A stretch of DNA of 64,000 nt from Pelagibacterium lentulum (lineage in GTDB: Bacteria; Pseudomonadota; Alphaproteobacteria; Rhizobiales; Devosiaceae): NCBI RefSeq assembly GCF_003992625.1, contig NZ_RZMW01000041.1, positions 427,276 through 491,275 on the forward strand, given 5' to 3'. This document shows positions 20,025 to 28,425 of this stretch, piece after piece. Position numbers and translations under genes: made by a program. The notes under the pieces were generated by a model. The model saw nothing but the letters and a program-made list of their open reading frames with translations. It was not told where the DNA came from and did not search any database. Positions within the stretch are counted from its first letter, which is position 1; each line of letters begins with the position of its first letter.

Positions 20025-20536
20025 GCATAGATGTCCGTCTTCTGGGCAAGGAGGATGCCAGGGCCTATGCCGCCTTGCGCCTTTCGGGCCTTAAGAACGA
20101 TCCTCGGGCCTTTGCCAGCGACTACGCGACCGAAGCCAGCCGCGATCCAGATTATTTCCGCCAGCGGTTGGAGCAAAATCATGTTTTCGGCGCTTTCGAG
20201 GGCACCAGACTTAAAGGGATAGTCGGATATGGCATACCCCGGCAAAGCTCCATGGCCCATCGCGGACATGTCTGGGGCATGCTGGTCGATGAGAATGCGC
20301 GAGGAACAGGCCTTGGTGCCTTGCTGCTCGAAACGCTTGTCGGCCACGCACGAGCACAGGGCCTACGCCAACTCCATCTTGGGGTTGGAACCTATAACGA
20401 AGCTGCGATCCGGCTTTATAGGCGTGCAGGATTTTCCGTTTATGGCACCGAACCGCGCGCGCTTCATATCGAAAACACCGATATCGACGAGCACCTGATG
20501 GTGCGCTTTCTTGATAAAAAAGAAGAAAAGTTATGA
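20021..20536 (+). CDS. GNAT family N-acetyltransferase between hslV and hslU
   Basis: 171 residues with a GNAT fold: the acetyl-CoA-binding segment is [15 protein letters not shown] (about 90-104), and the C-terminal [19 protein letters not shown] strand-helix is typical. Translation appears to start at TTG 20021 overlapping the hslV stop (TTGA); the gene ends overlapping the hslU ATG. The substrate is unknown. The same insertion is known in other rhizobial hsl operons, which suggests a functional tie to the protease or simple co-expression. Confidence 0.82.
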   Translation: MSIDVRLLGKEDARAYAALRLSGLKNDPRAFASDYATEASRDPDYFRQRLEQNHVFGAFEGTRLKGIVGYGIPRQSSMAHRGHVWGMLVDENARGTGLGALLLETLVGHARAQGLRQLHLGVGTYNEAAIRLYRRAGFSVYGTEPRALHIENTDIDEHLMVRFLDKKEEKL

Positions 20537-21846
20537 GTGAGAGAAGTTTTTCGCCCCGTGAGATCGTTTCCGAGCTCGACCGCTATATCGTCGGGCAGTC
20601 CGGCGCCAAACGGGCTGTGGCGATAGCCTTGCGCAACCGCTGGCGGCGCCAGCAATTGCCCGAAGAAATGCGGCGTGAAGTTTCACCCAAGAACATCCTG
20701 ATGATCGGACCGACCGGGGTGGGCAAAACCGAAATCTCGCGCCGGCTGGCGCGGCTGGCCCAGGCGCCCTTCATCAAGGTCGAAGCCACCAAGTTTACCG
20801 AAGTGGGCTATGTGGGCCGCGATGTCGAACAGATCATTCGCGATCTGGTTGAATCGGGGCTTTCCCTGTTGAAGGAAAAACGGCGCGCGGAAGTCAAGGC
20901 CAAGGCCCATTTGAACGCGGAAGAGCGCGTTATCGATGCGCTGGTTGGCCATTCCGCCACGCCATCGACCCGCGACGCCTTCCGCAAAAAGCTACGGGAT
21001 AACGAGCTCGACGACAAGGAAATCGAGATCGAAGTCACCGGCGGGCCTGGTGGATTTCCCATGTTCGAGATCCCCGGCATGCCTGGCGGCGGCGCCGGCA
21101 TGATCAATCTTTCCGATATGCTGGGCAAGGCTTTTTCGGGCAAGGGCCAGAAGCGAACTGTCAAGGTCAAGGACAGCTACGATATTCTGATCACCGAGGA
21201 GGCGGACAAACTGCTCGATCAGGACAAACTGACGGCCGAGGCCATCGAACTTGTCGAAAATCACGGTATCGTCTTTCTCGATGAGATCGACAAGATCTGC
21301 CTGCGTGAAGGCCGTGGCGGGGGCGACGTTTCGCGTGAAGGCGTACAGCGCGATCTTTTGCCCTTGATCGAAGGCACAACCGTTGCGACCAAATATGGGC
21401 CGGTCAAAACCGACCATATCCTGTTTATCGCATCGGGCGCCTTCCATGTGGCCAAGCCTTCAGACCTGTTGCCCGAACTGCAGGGACGCTTACCGATCCG
21501 GGTGGAATTGCGGGCGCTGACGCGTGAGGATTTCATCAAGATTCTTTCGGACACCGAGTATTCGCTGATCCGGCAATATGTTGCCCTTATGGGCACCGAA
21601 AACGTGGACCTGTCCTTTACCCACGATGCGATCGAGGCCATTGCCGATATTGCGGTGTCTGTGAACGGGTCGGTGGAAAATATCGGCGCACGGCGATTGC
21701 AAACGGTGATGGAAAAACTTGTCGAAGACATTTCCTTTGAAGCGCCGGACAAGACCGGCACACGCCTTGAAATCGATGGCGAATTTGTCCGCAAGACCGT
21801 TGCCGGCCTGGCTGGCGATGCGGACCTGAGCCGTTATGTCCTTTAG
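20533..21846 (+). CDS. hslU: ATPase subunit HslU (ClpY)
   Basis: AAA+ unfoldase that feeds HslV. 437 residues. Walker [10 protein letters not shown] near 58-66, intermediate I domain about 110-240 including glycine-rich G-G-P-G-G-F-P-M-F, Walker [10 protein letters not shown] near 250, and the C-terminal tail ending D-L-S-R-Y-V-L, which docks into HslV. ATG overlaps the acetyltransferase stop. A dispersed repeat begins at its stop codon. Confidence 0.98.
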   Translation: MSERSFSPREIVSELDRYIVGQSGAKRAVAIALRNRWRRQQLPEEMRREVSPKNILMIGPTGVGKTEISRRLARLAQAPFIKVEATKFTEVGYVGRDVEQIIRDLVESGLSLLKEKRRAEVKAKAHLNAEERVIDALVGHSATPSTRDAFRKKLRDNELDDKEIEIEVTGGPGGFPMFEIPGMPGGGAGMINLSDMLGKAFSGKGQKRTVKVKDSYDILITEEADKLLDQDKLTAEAIELVENHGIVFLDEIDKICLREGRGGGDVSREGVQRDLLPLIEGTTVATKYGPVKTDHILFIASGAFHVAKPSDLLPELQGRLPIRVELRALTREDFIKILSDTEYSLIRQYVALMGTENVDLSFTHDAIEAIADIAVSVNGSVENIGARRLQTVMEKLVEDISFEAPDKTGTRLEIDGEFVRKTVAGLAGDADLSRYVL

Positions 21847-21973
21847 GGCCGTTCAGGATTGATTGAATCAAATCCTTGGCTCTAAGTCCTTGTTTTGTCG
21901 TGTGTCCGAACCGCAAAACCGTTTTCACCCTCGGATCAGGTCCAAGAGCATGCTTTTGCTGGACACGCTCTAG
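21845..21973. repeat. Dispersed intergenic repeat, copy 1 (hslU / XRE gene)
   Basis: About 130 bp nearly identical to 51748-51878 and related to 58010-58095 and 37012-37134. It starts inside the hslU stop codon and contains A-A-C-C-G-T-T-T-like and GGATCAGG blocks, ending in GCATGCTTTTGCTGGACAC followed by GCTCTAG. GTGTCC (21902-21907) and GGACAC (21961-21966) form the base of an imperfect hairpin. It resembles the palindromic intergenic mosaic repeats known from rhizobia. It lies between converging genes. Confidence 0.85.
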
Positions 21974-22020
21974 GATGCCTGGCTGATCGATCGAGGTACC
22001 GATGCAATGCCATCGGTACC

Positions 22021-22392
22021 TCAACTTTTCTGCCGAACGGCGCGCCGCATGATCTCGTCGCGGATTTCGCGCATCTCGTTGGGGCTCAGCCGCTTGATTT
22101 CCCGGGCAAGCACATTTGTCAGCTCGGTCGCTTCAGGGGGCAGGCCCGCTGTATCGATTGAAATTTTGGGATCCGATATTTCCGCGAGCCTTTGAATTTC
22201 CTCGGCTTCGTCCCAGATGACGTTGAAAAAGGCGATTATACGCTGAACCATATACCAGGTCGGCTTGCCACGTTTTCCGTGTTCAAGCGCCGACAAGTAG
22301 GCGCTTGAAACGTTGAGCGCCCTGGCCATGTCCTTGAGCGCGATATTGCGATCGGCACGCATCTTGCGCAGTTTCGCACCTAAGGGAGTCAT
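22021..22392 (-). CDS. XRE-family helix-turn-helix regulator
   Basis: 123 residues. An HTH of the Cro/CI type spans about 3-62 (L-R-K-M-R-A-D-R-N-I-A-L-K-D-M-A and S-S-A-Y-L-S-A-L-E-H-G-K-R-G), followed by a helical C-terminus of about 60 residues. This protein is conserved beside smr in many Hyphomicrobiales; regulon unknown. It follows the Smr gene by 16 bp. Confidence 0.87.
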   Translation of the reverse strand: MTPLGAKLRKMRADRNIALKDMARALNVSSAYLSALEHGKRGKPTWYMVQRIIAFFNVIWDEAEEIQRLAEISDPKISIDTAGLPPEATELTNVLAREIKRLSPNEMREIRDEIMRRAVRQKS

Positions 22393-22408
22393 CGGGTCTT
22401 CTCATTTG

Positions 22409-23032
22409 TCATGGCCGTATCCTTTTGAGACGGACATAAAATGCACCTTCACCGCCATGACTCTGATGGGCCTGATCGATACCCGCAACAAAAGGCTTAA
22501 CGTCCCGGTCTGCCAGCCATAAGGGCAGCATGGCGCGCAGGATGCCCTTCTGTTCGATTTGCAGGTAGCCGGTCTTTTTCAAGCCCTTGCCGGTAATGAC
22601 AAGGACCGTCCTGTCACCACGTGCTGCGCGGGCCGGAATAAAACGCTTAAGGGCGGCAAAAGCCTGTTCCTGTGTCAGCCCGTGCAGATCGAGTGTGCCA
22701 TCGATTGGAACATGACCGCGTTCAAGGCGCCTTTTGAGACCGGGTTCAATCGGGGTCTCTTTCGGCTTTTGGGCGGAGCTCCGATTTGCAGCAGCAATAA
22801 CCGGCCGACTTGACGGCATGGCAGGGGTCGAAAAATGCCCGGACGATCGACCCGCCTTGTCGGGCACGGATTCGGCATTTCTCGCTTGAGCTTCGAGCGC
22901 CTCCAACATGGCTTTGGGGTCTGCGCTCTTGCGTTTCAGGATGGGATCGATCGTCCGTCCGACCTCTCGCCACAAATCCCAATCGCGCACGGGTCCCGGC
23001 CTTTTCCGTTTGTCGGGACCCTTTTTGCCCAT
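22409..23032 (-). CDS. Smr domain protein
   Basis: 207 residues. A basic N-terminus (K-K-G-P-D-K-R-K-R-P) and low-complexity linker lead to a C-terminal Smr domain (about 112-195) with the L-D-L-H-G-L-T motif and I-T-G-K-G-L loop, a fold with DNA- or RNA-nicking activity in other Smr proteins. It has no MutS ATPase domain. Usual neighbours in Hyphomicrobiales are Tim44-like, mltA and the XRE gene; here mltA is absent. Confidence 0.88.
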   Translation of the reverse strand: MGKKGPDKRKRPGPVRDWDLWREVGRTIDPILKRKSADPKAMLEALEAQARNAESVPDKAGRSSGHFSTPAMPSSRPVIAAANRSSAQKPKETPIEPGLKRRLERGHVPIDGTLDLHGLTQEQAFAALKRFIPARAARGDRTVLVITGKGLKKTGYLQIEQKGILRAMLPLWLADRDVKPFVAGIDQAHQSHGGEGAFYVRLKRIRP

Positions 23033-23062
23033 GCCACAACCTCGTCCGCTGCCCGGAGCGGA

Positions 23063-23782
23063 CTATTCGAGATCGTTTGTCGCAACCAGCTTCCAGTTGG
23101 GGTCGCGCGAGCGGGTATTGCGCAGAAATGTCCACTCGTCAGCAATGGCAACAACCTGGCCTGGCGTGCCTTCGACGGCTTCACCAGCGCTGTCGCGCGT
23201 AACGGAAACCACTTCCGCATCGATCCGCAGGGTCAGCACAGCATTGCGACGATCCATTTCGGCTTCGACAAATTCGATGTTGGAAAGACCGACAAAAGTG
23301 AAATCGACCGTCTGGCCCTGGCTCTCGCGTTCGGCAATGGCAGCCTCGAAACTGTCATAGACATCCTTGTCCAGCAGCATCTTGAGCGTCTTGCGATCTC
23401 CGGCGGCAAAAGCCGTAACGATCATTTCGTAAGCGGACTTGGCGCCTTCGATAAATTGCTTGGGCGAGAAACCACCATCAGCTTCCACGATATCGCGTAG
23501 ACCCTGTTCGATCTCACTGTTGCCCTTGGCGAGTTTTTCGATCTCGGCCTCAAGCTTGCGCTGGGCACGCTCGGCCTCTTCATCATTGACCTGCGGCTTG
23601 CGGGTCGGCAGCTGCACAACGGTATCGTCGTTGTCGGATTTTGTGCGCGAAATATTTTCATATCGGGGACTAGGCGGACGCTCATTGCCTGTTCGAGTGC
23701 CAAGCACCGAGCGCAGACGCAGCAGCACAACGACAGCTACCACGATGACGATGAGTGTGGGGAAGTCCAAAAATTCACCCAT
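23063..23782 (-). CDS. Tim44/TimA-like membrane-anchored protein
   Basis: 239 residues. One N-terminal transmembrane helix (about 9-24), a charged linker with a short coiled coil (about 60-95, E-A-E-R-A-Q-R-K-L-E-A-E-I-E-K-L) and a C-terminal Tim44-like domain (about 100-239; F-I-E-G-A-K-S-A-Y-E-M-I and F-L-R-N-T-R-S-R-D-P-N-W-K). In bacteria the role of these proteins in membrane protein assembly is only partly known. Divergent from fxsA across 170 bp. Confidence 0.87.
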   Translation of the reverse strand: MGEFLDFPTLIVIVVAVVVLLRLRSVLGTRTGNERPPSPRYENISRTKSDNDDTVVQLPTRKPQVNDEEAERAQRKLEAEIEKLAKGNSEIEQGLRDIVEADGGFSPKQFIEGAKSAYEMIVTAFAAGDRKTLKMLLDKDVYDSFEAAIAERESQGQTVDFTFVGLSNIEFVEAEMDRRNAVLTLRIDAEVVSVTRDSAGEAVEGTPGQVVAIADEWTFLRNTRSRDPNWKLVATNDLE

Positions 23783-23952
23783 GAGTGTCCGTATCCTCCG
23801 GAAACAACCTGTGATCGACGGCGATCAAAGCGCTCTTTGCCTCGCAACCGCATGTATGATGACCTATATATAAGCAAACGCCTCGTGCAAACCACCTCAC
23901 GTGCGTTAATGCTGAACTCAATGTGATCATATCAACAAAGGATGGCACATCC

Positions 23953-24396
23953 ATGGGGCGTTTGATCCTTGTTGCGGTGCTTTTGGCGCCCTTTATCGAA
24001 ATTGCCGTCTTTATCTGGGTCGGTGGCCATATCGGCATATTTTCCACGCTTGCCGCAACCATTGCCACCGCTCTGATCGGGCTTATTCTTCTGCGTTGGC
24101 AGGGATTGGGACTGCTGATGGATTCCCGCGCCATGATGGCGCGCGGCGAAGTACCAGCAAAACAGTTTGCCGAAGCCATGATGCTCGCCTTTGCCGGCCT
24201 TTGCCTGATTCTTCCCGGTTTTGTAGGCGATGCCATAGGATTTATTCTTCTAATACCGCCAGTCCGTAGCCTTATCTTCAAGCACATGAGCCGGAGCATG
24301 GTGGTGGTCACAAATTATGAGCCAGGATACCAACGAGCGCCAGAGACCAGCCCACGGGCAATTGATCTGGATCCGGATGAATATCGCAAGGATTAG
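23953..24396 (+). CDS. fxsA: FxsA family membrane protein
   Basis: 147 residues from ATG 23953; the frame is open 30 bp further upstream. Starts with the characteristic hydrophobic L-A-P-F-I-E-I-A-V-F-I-W-V-G segment and has three to four transmembrane helices through residue 110, including L-P-G-F-V-G-D-A-I-G-F-I-L. E. coli FxsA overexpression relieves phage T7 exclusion by F; its normal role is unknown. It precedes secB, a common pairing. Confidence 0.87.
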   Translation: MGRLILVAVLLAPFIEIAVFIWVGGHIGIFSTLAATIATALIGLILLRWQGLGLLMDSRAMMARGEVPAKQFAEAMMLAFAGLCLILPGFVGDAIGFILLIPPVRSLIFKHMSRSMVVVTNYEPGYQRAPETSPRAIDLDPDEYRKD

Positions 24397-24573
24397 CGCC
24401 AAAACCCGCCTTTGCCTTGCCGGTAGGCCACAAAAATGCTAGCCAGCGGCCCGAAAATGAATTTTCCGGCTGCCTTTCCGGTAAGCTGAACATCATCAGA
24501 CCAAGAAACTCGCAGCTATGCTTCTTGGGCTTTAGACACGCAAAAAACACAGAGAAAAGGGAAGATCGCCATC

Positions 24574-25137
24574 ATGGCTGAGGATACCGAAAACAAGACC
24601 GCTCCCGAGGCCAACGCGGCCGCAGCCGATCCGCAGAATGCTCCGGCATTCGGGATCGTAGGCCAATATATTCGCGATCTCAGCTTTGAAAATCCAAACG
24701 CTCCGGCCTCGCTCATCGGCGCGGCTGCAACCGGATCGGGCGCGCCGGGCTCCAATGTCAATATCAATGTTCAGGTCAAAAAACAGGCCGATGACGTTTA
24801 CGCGGTCGAACTGGGCCTGACGGTCAAGACCGAGCGCGACAGCAAGGTCCTTTATGCCGTCGAACTCGTCTATGGTGGTCTGTTTCGCGCAAAAAACATT
24901 CCGGAAAACCAGCTTGGTGCGCTGCTGATGGTCGAAGCACCACGGCTTATCTTCCCCTTTGCACGTCAGGTTCTTGCCGCAACCATACAATCGGGCGGTT
25001 TTGCGCCTCTGATGCTCGAACCGGTCGATTTCCTGGCCCTTTACCGGCGCAATCTTGCTGCCGCGGCCGAAAAGCAAAAGCAGGCCCAGGCCTCTGCTGG
25101 TGAAGGCGAAACGCCTGCCAATTCGACCGTCAACTAA
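24574..25137 (+). CDS. secB: Protein-export chaperone SecB
   Basis: Tetrameric cytosolic chaperone that delivers preproteins to SecA. 187 residues with an extended alanine-rich acidic N-terminus and C-terminus. The family core begins G-Q-Y-I-R-D-L-S-F-E-N-P (about 31-42) and includes R-Q-V-L-A-A-T-I-Q-S-G-G-F-A-P-L-M-L (about 130-147). It is followed by a terminator shared with the converging dnaQ. Confidence 0.96.
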   Translation: MAEDTENKTAPEANAAAADPQNAPAFGIVGQYIRDLSFENPNAPASLIGAAATGSGAPGSNVNINVQVKKQADDVYAVELGLTVKTERDSKVLYAVELVYGGLFRAKNIPENQLGALLMVEAPRLIFPFARQVLAATIQSGGFAPLMLEPVDFLALYRRNLAAAAEKQKQAQASAGEGETPANSTVN

Positions 25138-25162
25138 GCAGTTAGGCGTTACAGCCATAAAG

Positions 25163-25197
25163 CCCCTTCCAGTCCTTTCCGGCTGGAGGGGTTTTTT
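25163..25197 (+). terminator. Rho-independent terminator after secB
   Basis: CCCCTTCCAG pairs with CTGGAGGGG (one bulged base) and is followed by TTTTTT. It begins 25 bp after the secB stop and abuts the dnaQ stop from the other side. Confidence 0.8.
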
Positions 25198-25888
25198 ATT
25201 GGTATTGCGACCAGAGCGCCTTTTCACCCATGGACGCAACAAAGCTGTCATGGGCCTTCTGTTCATCCTGGGTCAATCTCGAGGCCAAAGCATTGGGGCG
25301 CATACGGGCGGTGGGCCGCTCTCTTTGGCCCTCCATGGCTTCTTTTTCCGCCTGAGCGGAGAGCGCCAGTGCCACCTGACGACCGCCGATCAGTTCAAGA
25401 TAGACCTCGGCGAGAATTTCGCTGTCGAGTAGCGCTCCGTGCAGCGTGCGCCGGGAATTGTCTATGCCGTAATGGCGGCAAAGCGCATCAAGGCTGACGC
25501 GCGCTCCAGGATGGACCTTTCGCGCCAGCGCCACCGTATCGATCACCCTGTTGGAAAGCGCTGGCTGGCCAACCCATTCAAGCTCCGCATTGAGGAACCC
25601 CATATCGAATGGCGCATTATGAATCACAAGCGTCGCATCGCCAATAAAATCAAGAAAACCCTGAAAACATTGGGCGAAAAGCGGTTTGTCGCGCAAAAAC
25701 TCGTCCGAAAGACCGTGAACTTTGAACGCTTCTTCAGGCATGTCGCGTTCTGGATTCAAATAGATATGGTGATGCGCACCGGTCGGAATGTGATTGATCA
25801 ACTCAACACAGCCAATTTCGACAAGTCTGTGCCCTTCTGCCGGAGACAGGCCTGTGGTTTCGGTATCAAGAACGATTTCGCGCGTCAT
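25196..25888 (-). CDS. dnaQ: DNA polymerase III epsilon subunit (proofreading exonuclease)
   Basis: 230 residues from ATG 25888, which overlaps the coaE stop as ATGA; an earlier in-frame start would lie inside coaE. DEDDh exonuclease motifs are complete: V-L-D-T-E-T-T-G (Exo I, near 6), N-A-P-F-D-M-G-F (Exo II, near 98) and H-G-A-L-L-D-S-E-I-L (Exo III, near 158). The C-terminal tail would bind the alpha subunit. Last gene of the leftward maf-aroE-coaE-dnaQ operon that starts at the origin. Confidence 0.96.
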   Translation of the reverse strand: MTREIVLDTETTGLSPAEGHRLVEIGCVELINHIPTGAHHHIYLNPERDMPEEAFKVHGLSDEFLRDKPLFAQCFQGFLDFIGDATLVIHNAPFDMGFLNAELEWVGQPALSNRVIDTVALARKVHPGARVSLDALCRHYGIDNSRRTLHGALLDSEILAEVYLELIGGRQVALALSAQAEKEAMEGQRERPTARMRPNALASRLTQDEQKAHDSFVASMGEKALWSQYQ

Positions 25889-26484
25889 TCGCACTTCTCC
25901 GGCTCGACCCAAAGCTCTTTTATGATCTCTTCGGTACGTGCCCTTGTTTGTTCGATCGCACCCGATGTATCGATCAGAAAATCACCACGTTGTTTTTTTT
26001 CCTCCTGACTCATCTGGCGCGAAAGCAGCATATCGAGGCGCTCAGGATCCATGCCCGCGCGCTTGAGTGCGCGCTGGCGCTGAATCTCGTCGCTGCAATG
26101 GGTCACGATAATGCAATCGAGCGGATAATTGGCACCGGTTTCAAAGAGCAGAGGGATTTCCACCACTGCAACGGCCATCCCGCGAGCCTGCGCCTCGTCC
26201 AAAAATTCAAGAGTTTTTTCCCATACCAAGGGATGAATGAGCGTTTCGAGTTCGCTTATACGTTCAGGATTTTCGGCTAATTGCGCGCTAAGCGCCTGGC
26301 GGTCGACCTTGCCGTCTCTGACTGTGCCGGGAAACATCGCCTCAACCATTGGAACCGCTTCGCCCCGGTAAAGCTCATGCACGGCTTCGTCGGCAGAATA
26401 GGTCGGCACACCCATATTTGCGCATTGATTGAGAACCGTCGTTTTTCCGGTCGCCATCGAGCCGGTCAATCCAATCCGTAACAT
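25885..26484 (-). CDS. coaE: Dephospho-CoA kinase
   Basis: Last step of coenzyme A synthesis. 199 residues from ATG 26484, giving the standard N-terminus I-G-L-T-G-S-M-A-T-G-K-T-T with the P-loop; upstream in-frame sequence overlaps aroE and is rejected. The CoA-binding R-Q-x-x-R-A-L-K-R segment lies near residue 140. aroE ends 4 bp upstream. Confidence 0.95.
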   Translation of the reverse strand: MLRIGLTGSMATGKTTVLNQCANMGVPTYSADEAVHELYRGEAVPMVEAMFPGTVRDGKVDRQALSAQLAENPERISELETLIHPLVWEKTLEFLDEAQARGMAVAVVEIPLLFETGANYPLDCIIVTHCSDEIQRQRALKRAGMDPERLDMLLSRQMSQEEKKQRGDFLIDTSGAIEQTRARTEEIIKELWVEPEKCE

Positions 26485-26488
26485 CGGG

Positions 26489-27316
26489 TTATTGTCCCAT
26501 AGCCCTGAGAATATGATTGCGCAGCGCAGGCGAAACCTGCGGGCGATGTCCGAACCAGGCTTCAAATCCAGGTACCGCCTGATGAAGCAGCATACCCAGC
26601 CCATCGACAATGTGAAGCCCTATTGCCTGCGCGTCAGCAAGAAGCGGCGTCATAAGCGGGGTATAAACCGCATCGGTTACCAGTGTCGATTTTTCCAGTC
26701 TCGTCAGGTCGAGACCGTCAAAGCGACTGCCTTTCATGCCGACCGCGCTTGTATTGACAACGATCTGGGCGCTAGGCGCCAACAGATTGAACGATGAGAG
26801 CGCGCCAGGGACAATAAAATCCCCCATTTCCGCGCGCAGCGCCTCGGCACGCTCCGGGGACCGGTTAAGAACATGAATATGCCTGGCACCGCGGACATGA
26901 AGGCCAGCGATAATGGCGCGGGCGGCACCGCCTGCGCCCAGAACCAAAGCGACCTCCAGATGTCTATCCCAACCTGGCGCATTCTGATCGAGATTAGCCA
27001 GAAAGCCAGGTTCATCGGTGTTGGAGCCTGAAATGCCGCTTTCGCCTACAACCAGGGTATTGACCGCGCCGATGGTCGCGGCACGCGGATCGACAACGTC
27101 GCAAAGCGACATAACCGCTTCCTTGTGAGGGATCGTGACATTGCCGCCAACGAACTGGCCAAGCCTTAGCCTATCGAGAAAGGCCGCGAGTTCATCGGGT
27201 GCAACATCGATTGCCTCGTATGAGCCTGCTATTCCATAGTGATCGAGCCAATAGGAATGGATCTTTGGGGAAAGCGAATGGGCAATCGGATGGCCGATAA
27301 CAAAAGCCTTTTTCAT
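26489..27316 (-). CDS. aroE: Shikimate dehydrogenase
   Basis: NADPH-dependent reduction of 3-dehydroshikimate. 275 residues. Shikimate-binding H-S-L-S-P-K-I-H (about 12-19), catalytic lysine in N-V-T-I-P-H-K-E (about 66) and NADP loop L-G-A-G-G-A-A-R-A-I (about 130) are present. Its ATG overlaps the maf stop by 4 bp. Confidence 0.96.
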   Translation of the reverse strand: MKKAFVIGHPIAHSLSPKIHSYWLDHYGIAGSYEAIDVAPDELAAFLDRLRLGQFVGGNVTIPHKEAVMSLCDVVDPRAATIGAVNTLVVGESGISGSNTDEPGFLANLDQNAPGWDRHLEVALVLGAGGAARAIIAGLHVRGARHIHVLNRSPERAEALRAEMGDFIVPGALSSFNLLAPSAQIVVNTSAVGMKGSRFDGLDLTRLEKSTLVTDAVYTPLMTPLLADAQAIGLHIVDGLGMLLHQAVPGFEAWFGHRPQVSPALRNHILRAMGQ

Positions 27317-27948
27317 TGGTTCCCCATTGCCTGACCCTGTATCGATTTTTGACCGAAGACCTGCGGCGCATGGATTTCCAGTGCCTCGATGAGCGGAAGC
27401 AACGGTAGCCCCAGGATTGTGAAGTAATCGCCCTTGACCGACTGAAATAGGCGCGCCGATGGTCCTTCCAGCCGATAACCGCCGACAGACGACAGAACCG
27501 CATCGCCTTCAAGCGCAAGCACGGCTTCAATCCTTTCCTTGCTATAGGGCTTGAGCTCAAGGTCAGCCGAATCGAGATGCTGGAAAAGCGGAACGCCGTT
27601 TTTGACCAATGCAACACCAGAATGCAGCTGATGTGGCTTGCCCGAAAGGGCCTCAAGCTGGCGCGCTGCGTCGGCAAGTGTTGAAGGCTTGTGAATTTCA
27701 AGCGTGCCGCATTGCAGGGTCTGATCGGCCCCTATGACAAAAGCCTCAGGATTTGAGGTACTTACCGCCATTGCCTTTGCCACCGAAAGGGCGATTGCCA
27801 CCTCTTTTGGGCCGCCACCGGTTGCTCTTGTTTCCGATTCCAGCGCGCGCTCATCGACCGAAGCGGTCTGGCACAGAAAATTCAATCCCACAGAACTGAG
27901 AAGGGTTTTCCGCGTTTTGCTTTTCGAGGCAAGGATCAGCATGAGCAA
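27313..27948 (-). CDS. maf: Maf family nucleotide pyrophosphatase
   Basis: House-cleaning pyrophosphatase acting on modified or canonical nucleoside triphosphates. 211 residues. The N-terminal L-A-S-K-S-K-T-R-K-T-L-L (residues 6-17) and V-D-E-R-A-L (about 31-36) plus the G-A-D-Q-T-L catalytic region near 73 match the family; the usual S-x-S-P-R is S-K-S-K-T-R here. Start is ATG 27948 or 27942. It is the first gene left of the putative origin and is transcribed away from it. Confidence 0.9.
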   Translation of the reverse strand: MLMLILASKSKTRKTLLSSVGLNFLCQTASVDERALESETRATGGGPKEVAIALSVAKAMAVSTSNPEAFVIGADQTLQCGTLEIHKPSTLADAARQLEALSGKPHQLHSGVALVKNGVPLFQHLDSADLELKPYSKERIEAVLALEGDAVLSSVGGYRLEGPSARLFQSVKGDYFTILGLPLLPLIEALEIHAPQVFGQKSIQGQAMGNQ

Positions 27949-27954
27949 GGGTCT

Positions 27955-27963
27955 TGTGGATAG
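27955..27963 (-). promoter_or_regulatory. DnaA-box-like 9-mer
   Basis: CTATCCACA on the minus strand, one mismatch from TTATCCACA. It lies 7 bp upstream of the maf start. Confidence 0.6.
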
Positions 27964-27975
27964 CGATGCAGGTGT

Positions 27976-27984
27976 TTTTCCACA
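27976..27984 (+). promoter_or_regulatory. DnaA-box-like 9-mer
   Basis: TTTTCCACA on the plus strand, one mismatch from TTATCCACA, in opposite orientation to the box at 27955. Confidence 0.55.
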
Positions 27985-28061
27985 TCGCCTTCCCCAAGAA
28001 AAGGTGTTTGGCTCGGAGGGTGCTCAAGCGTCCACTGTTTTCCCCGCTGACCCTTTATGGG

Positions 28062-28076
28062 TTAACAAGTTGTTAA
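28062..28076. promoter_or_regulatory. CtrA-type box 1 (exact TTAA-N7-TTAA)
   Basis: TTAACAAGTTGTTAA: exact match to the Caulobacter CtrA consensus. It lies between DnaA-like boxes, as expected for a site where CtrA would block initiation. Confidence 0.7.
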
Positions 28077-28097
28077 AAGTGCATTTCCATGACGGGC

Positions 28098-28106
28098 TGT
28101 GGAGAA
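28098..28106 (-). promoter_or_regulatory. DnaA-box-like 9-mer
   Basis: TTCTCCACA on the minus strand, one mismatch from TTATCCACA, between CtrA-type boxes 1 and 2. Confidence 0.55.
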
Positions 28107-28143
28107 GTATGCGGAAAACGAGCTCTTGCCGCGCGCACCGATA

Positions 28144-28158
28144 TTAACGAAGCGTTAA
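28144..28158. promoter_or_regulatory. CtrA-type box 2 (exact TTAA-N7-TTAA)
   Basis: TTAACGAAGCGTTAA, exact consensus. Boxes 2-4 fall within 53 bp. Confidence 0.7.
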
Positions 28159-28164
28159 GAGTTC

Positions 28165-28179
28165 TTAACAAGACGTAAA
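28165..28179. promoter_or_regulatory. CtrA-type box 3 (one mismatch)
   Basis: TTAACAAGACGTAAA, TTAA-N7-TAAA, one mismatch from the CtrA consensus, between two exact boxes. Confidence 0.5.
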
Positions 28180-28181
28180 TC

Positions 28182-28196
28182 TTAACAAATGCTTAA
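28182..28196. promoter_or_regulatory. CtrA-type box 4 (exact TTAA-N7-TTAA)
   Basis: TTAACAAATGCTTAA, exact consensus, about 230 bp before the hemE start. Confidence 0.7.
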
Positions 28197-28425
28197 GCTG
28201 CAGGCGATTCAAGCCCGCGATACACGATCTGGGTCGAAAGATTCACAGGGCGGAAACGCGCGCAACTGCCGCAGGCCAGTATTTCGGGCATCGCTTGTGG
28301 GCGCCAAGGAATTTATGCAAAACACAGGCATAAAGAAAAAGAAGAACTGTTTAAGATTCTTTTTTTGAGGAATGTCCCGATCTTAGCCGCTAGGCTCTGC
28401 CCACGCTCAGCCAAGAAAGCCATCT

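Larger units (their letters stand above)
27949..28425. other. Putative chromosome replication origin (oriC)
   Basis: A 477-bp gene-free region between leftward maf and rightward hemE, clearly AT-rich relative to its flanks. It holds three DnaA-box-like 9-mers with one mismatch each (27955-27963, 27976-27984, 28098-28106), three exact TTAA-N7-TTAA motifs and one near-exact, three GANTC (CcrM) sites at 28206, 28240 and 28355, and an A/T-rich tract at 28330-28370 suitable for unwinding. hemE adjacency is the landmark of the Caulobacter origin, and parAB with parS-like sites lie within 10 kb. Established by pattern and synteny, not by experiment. Confidence 0.82.
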
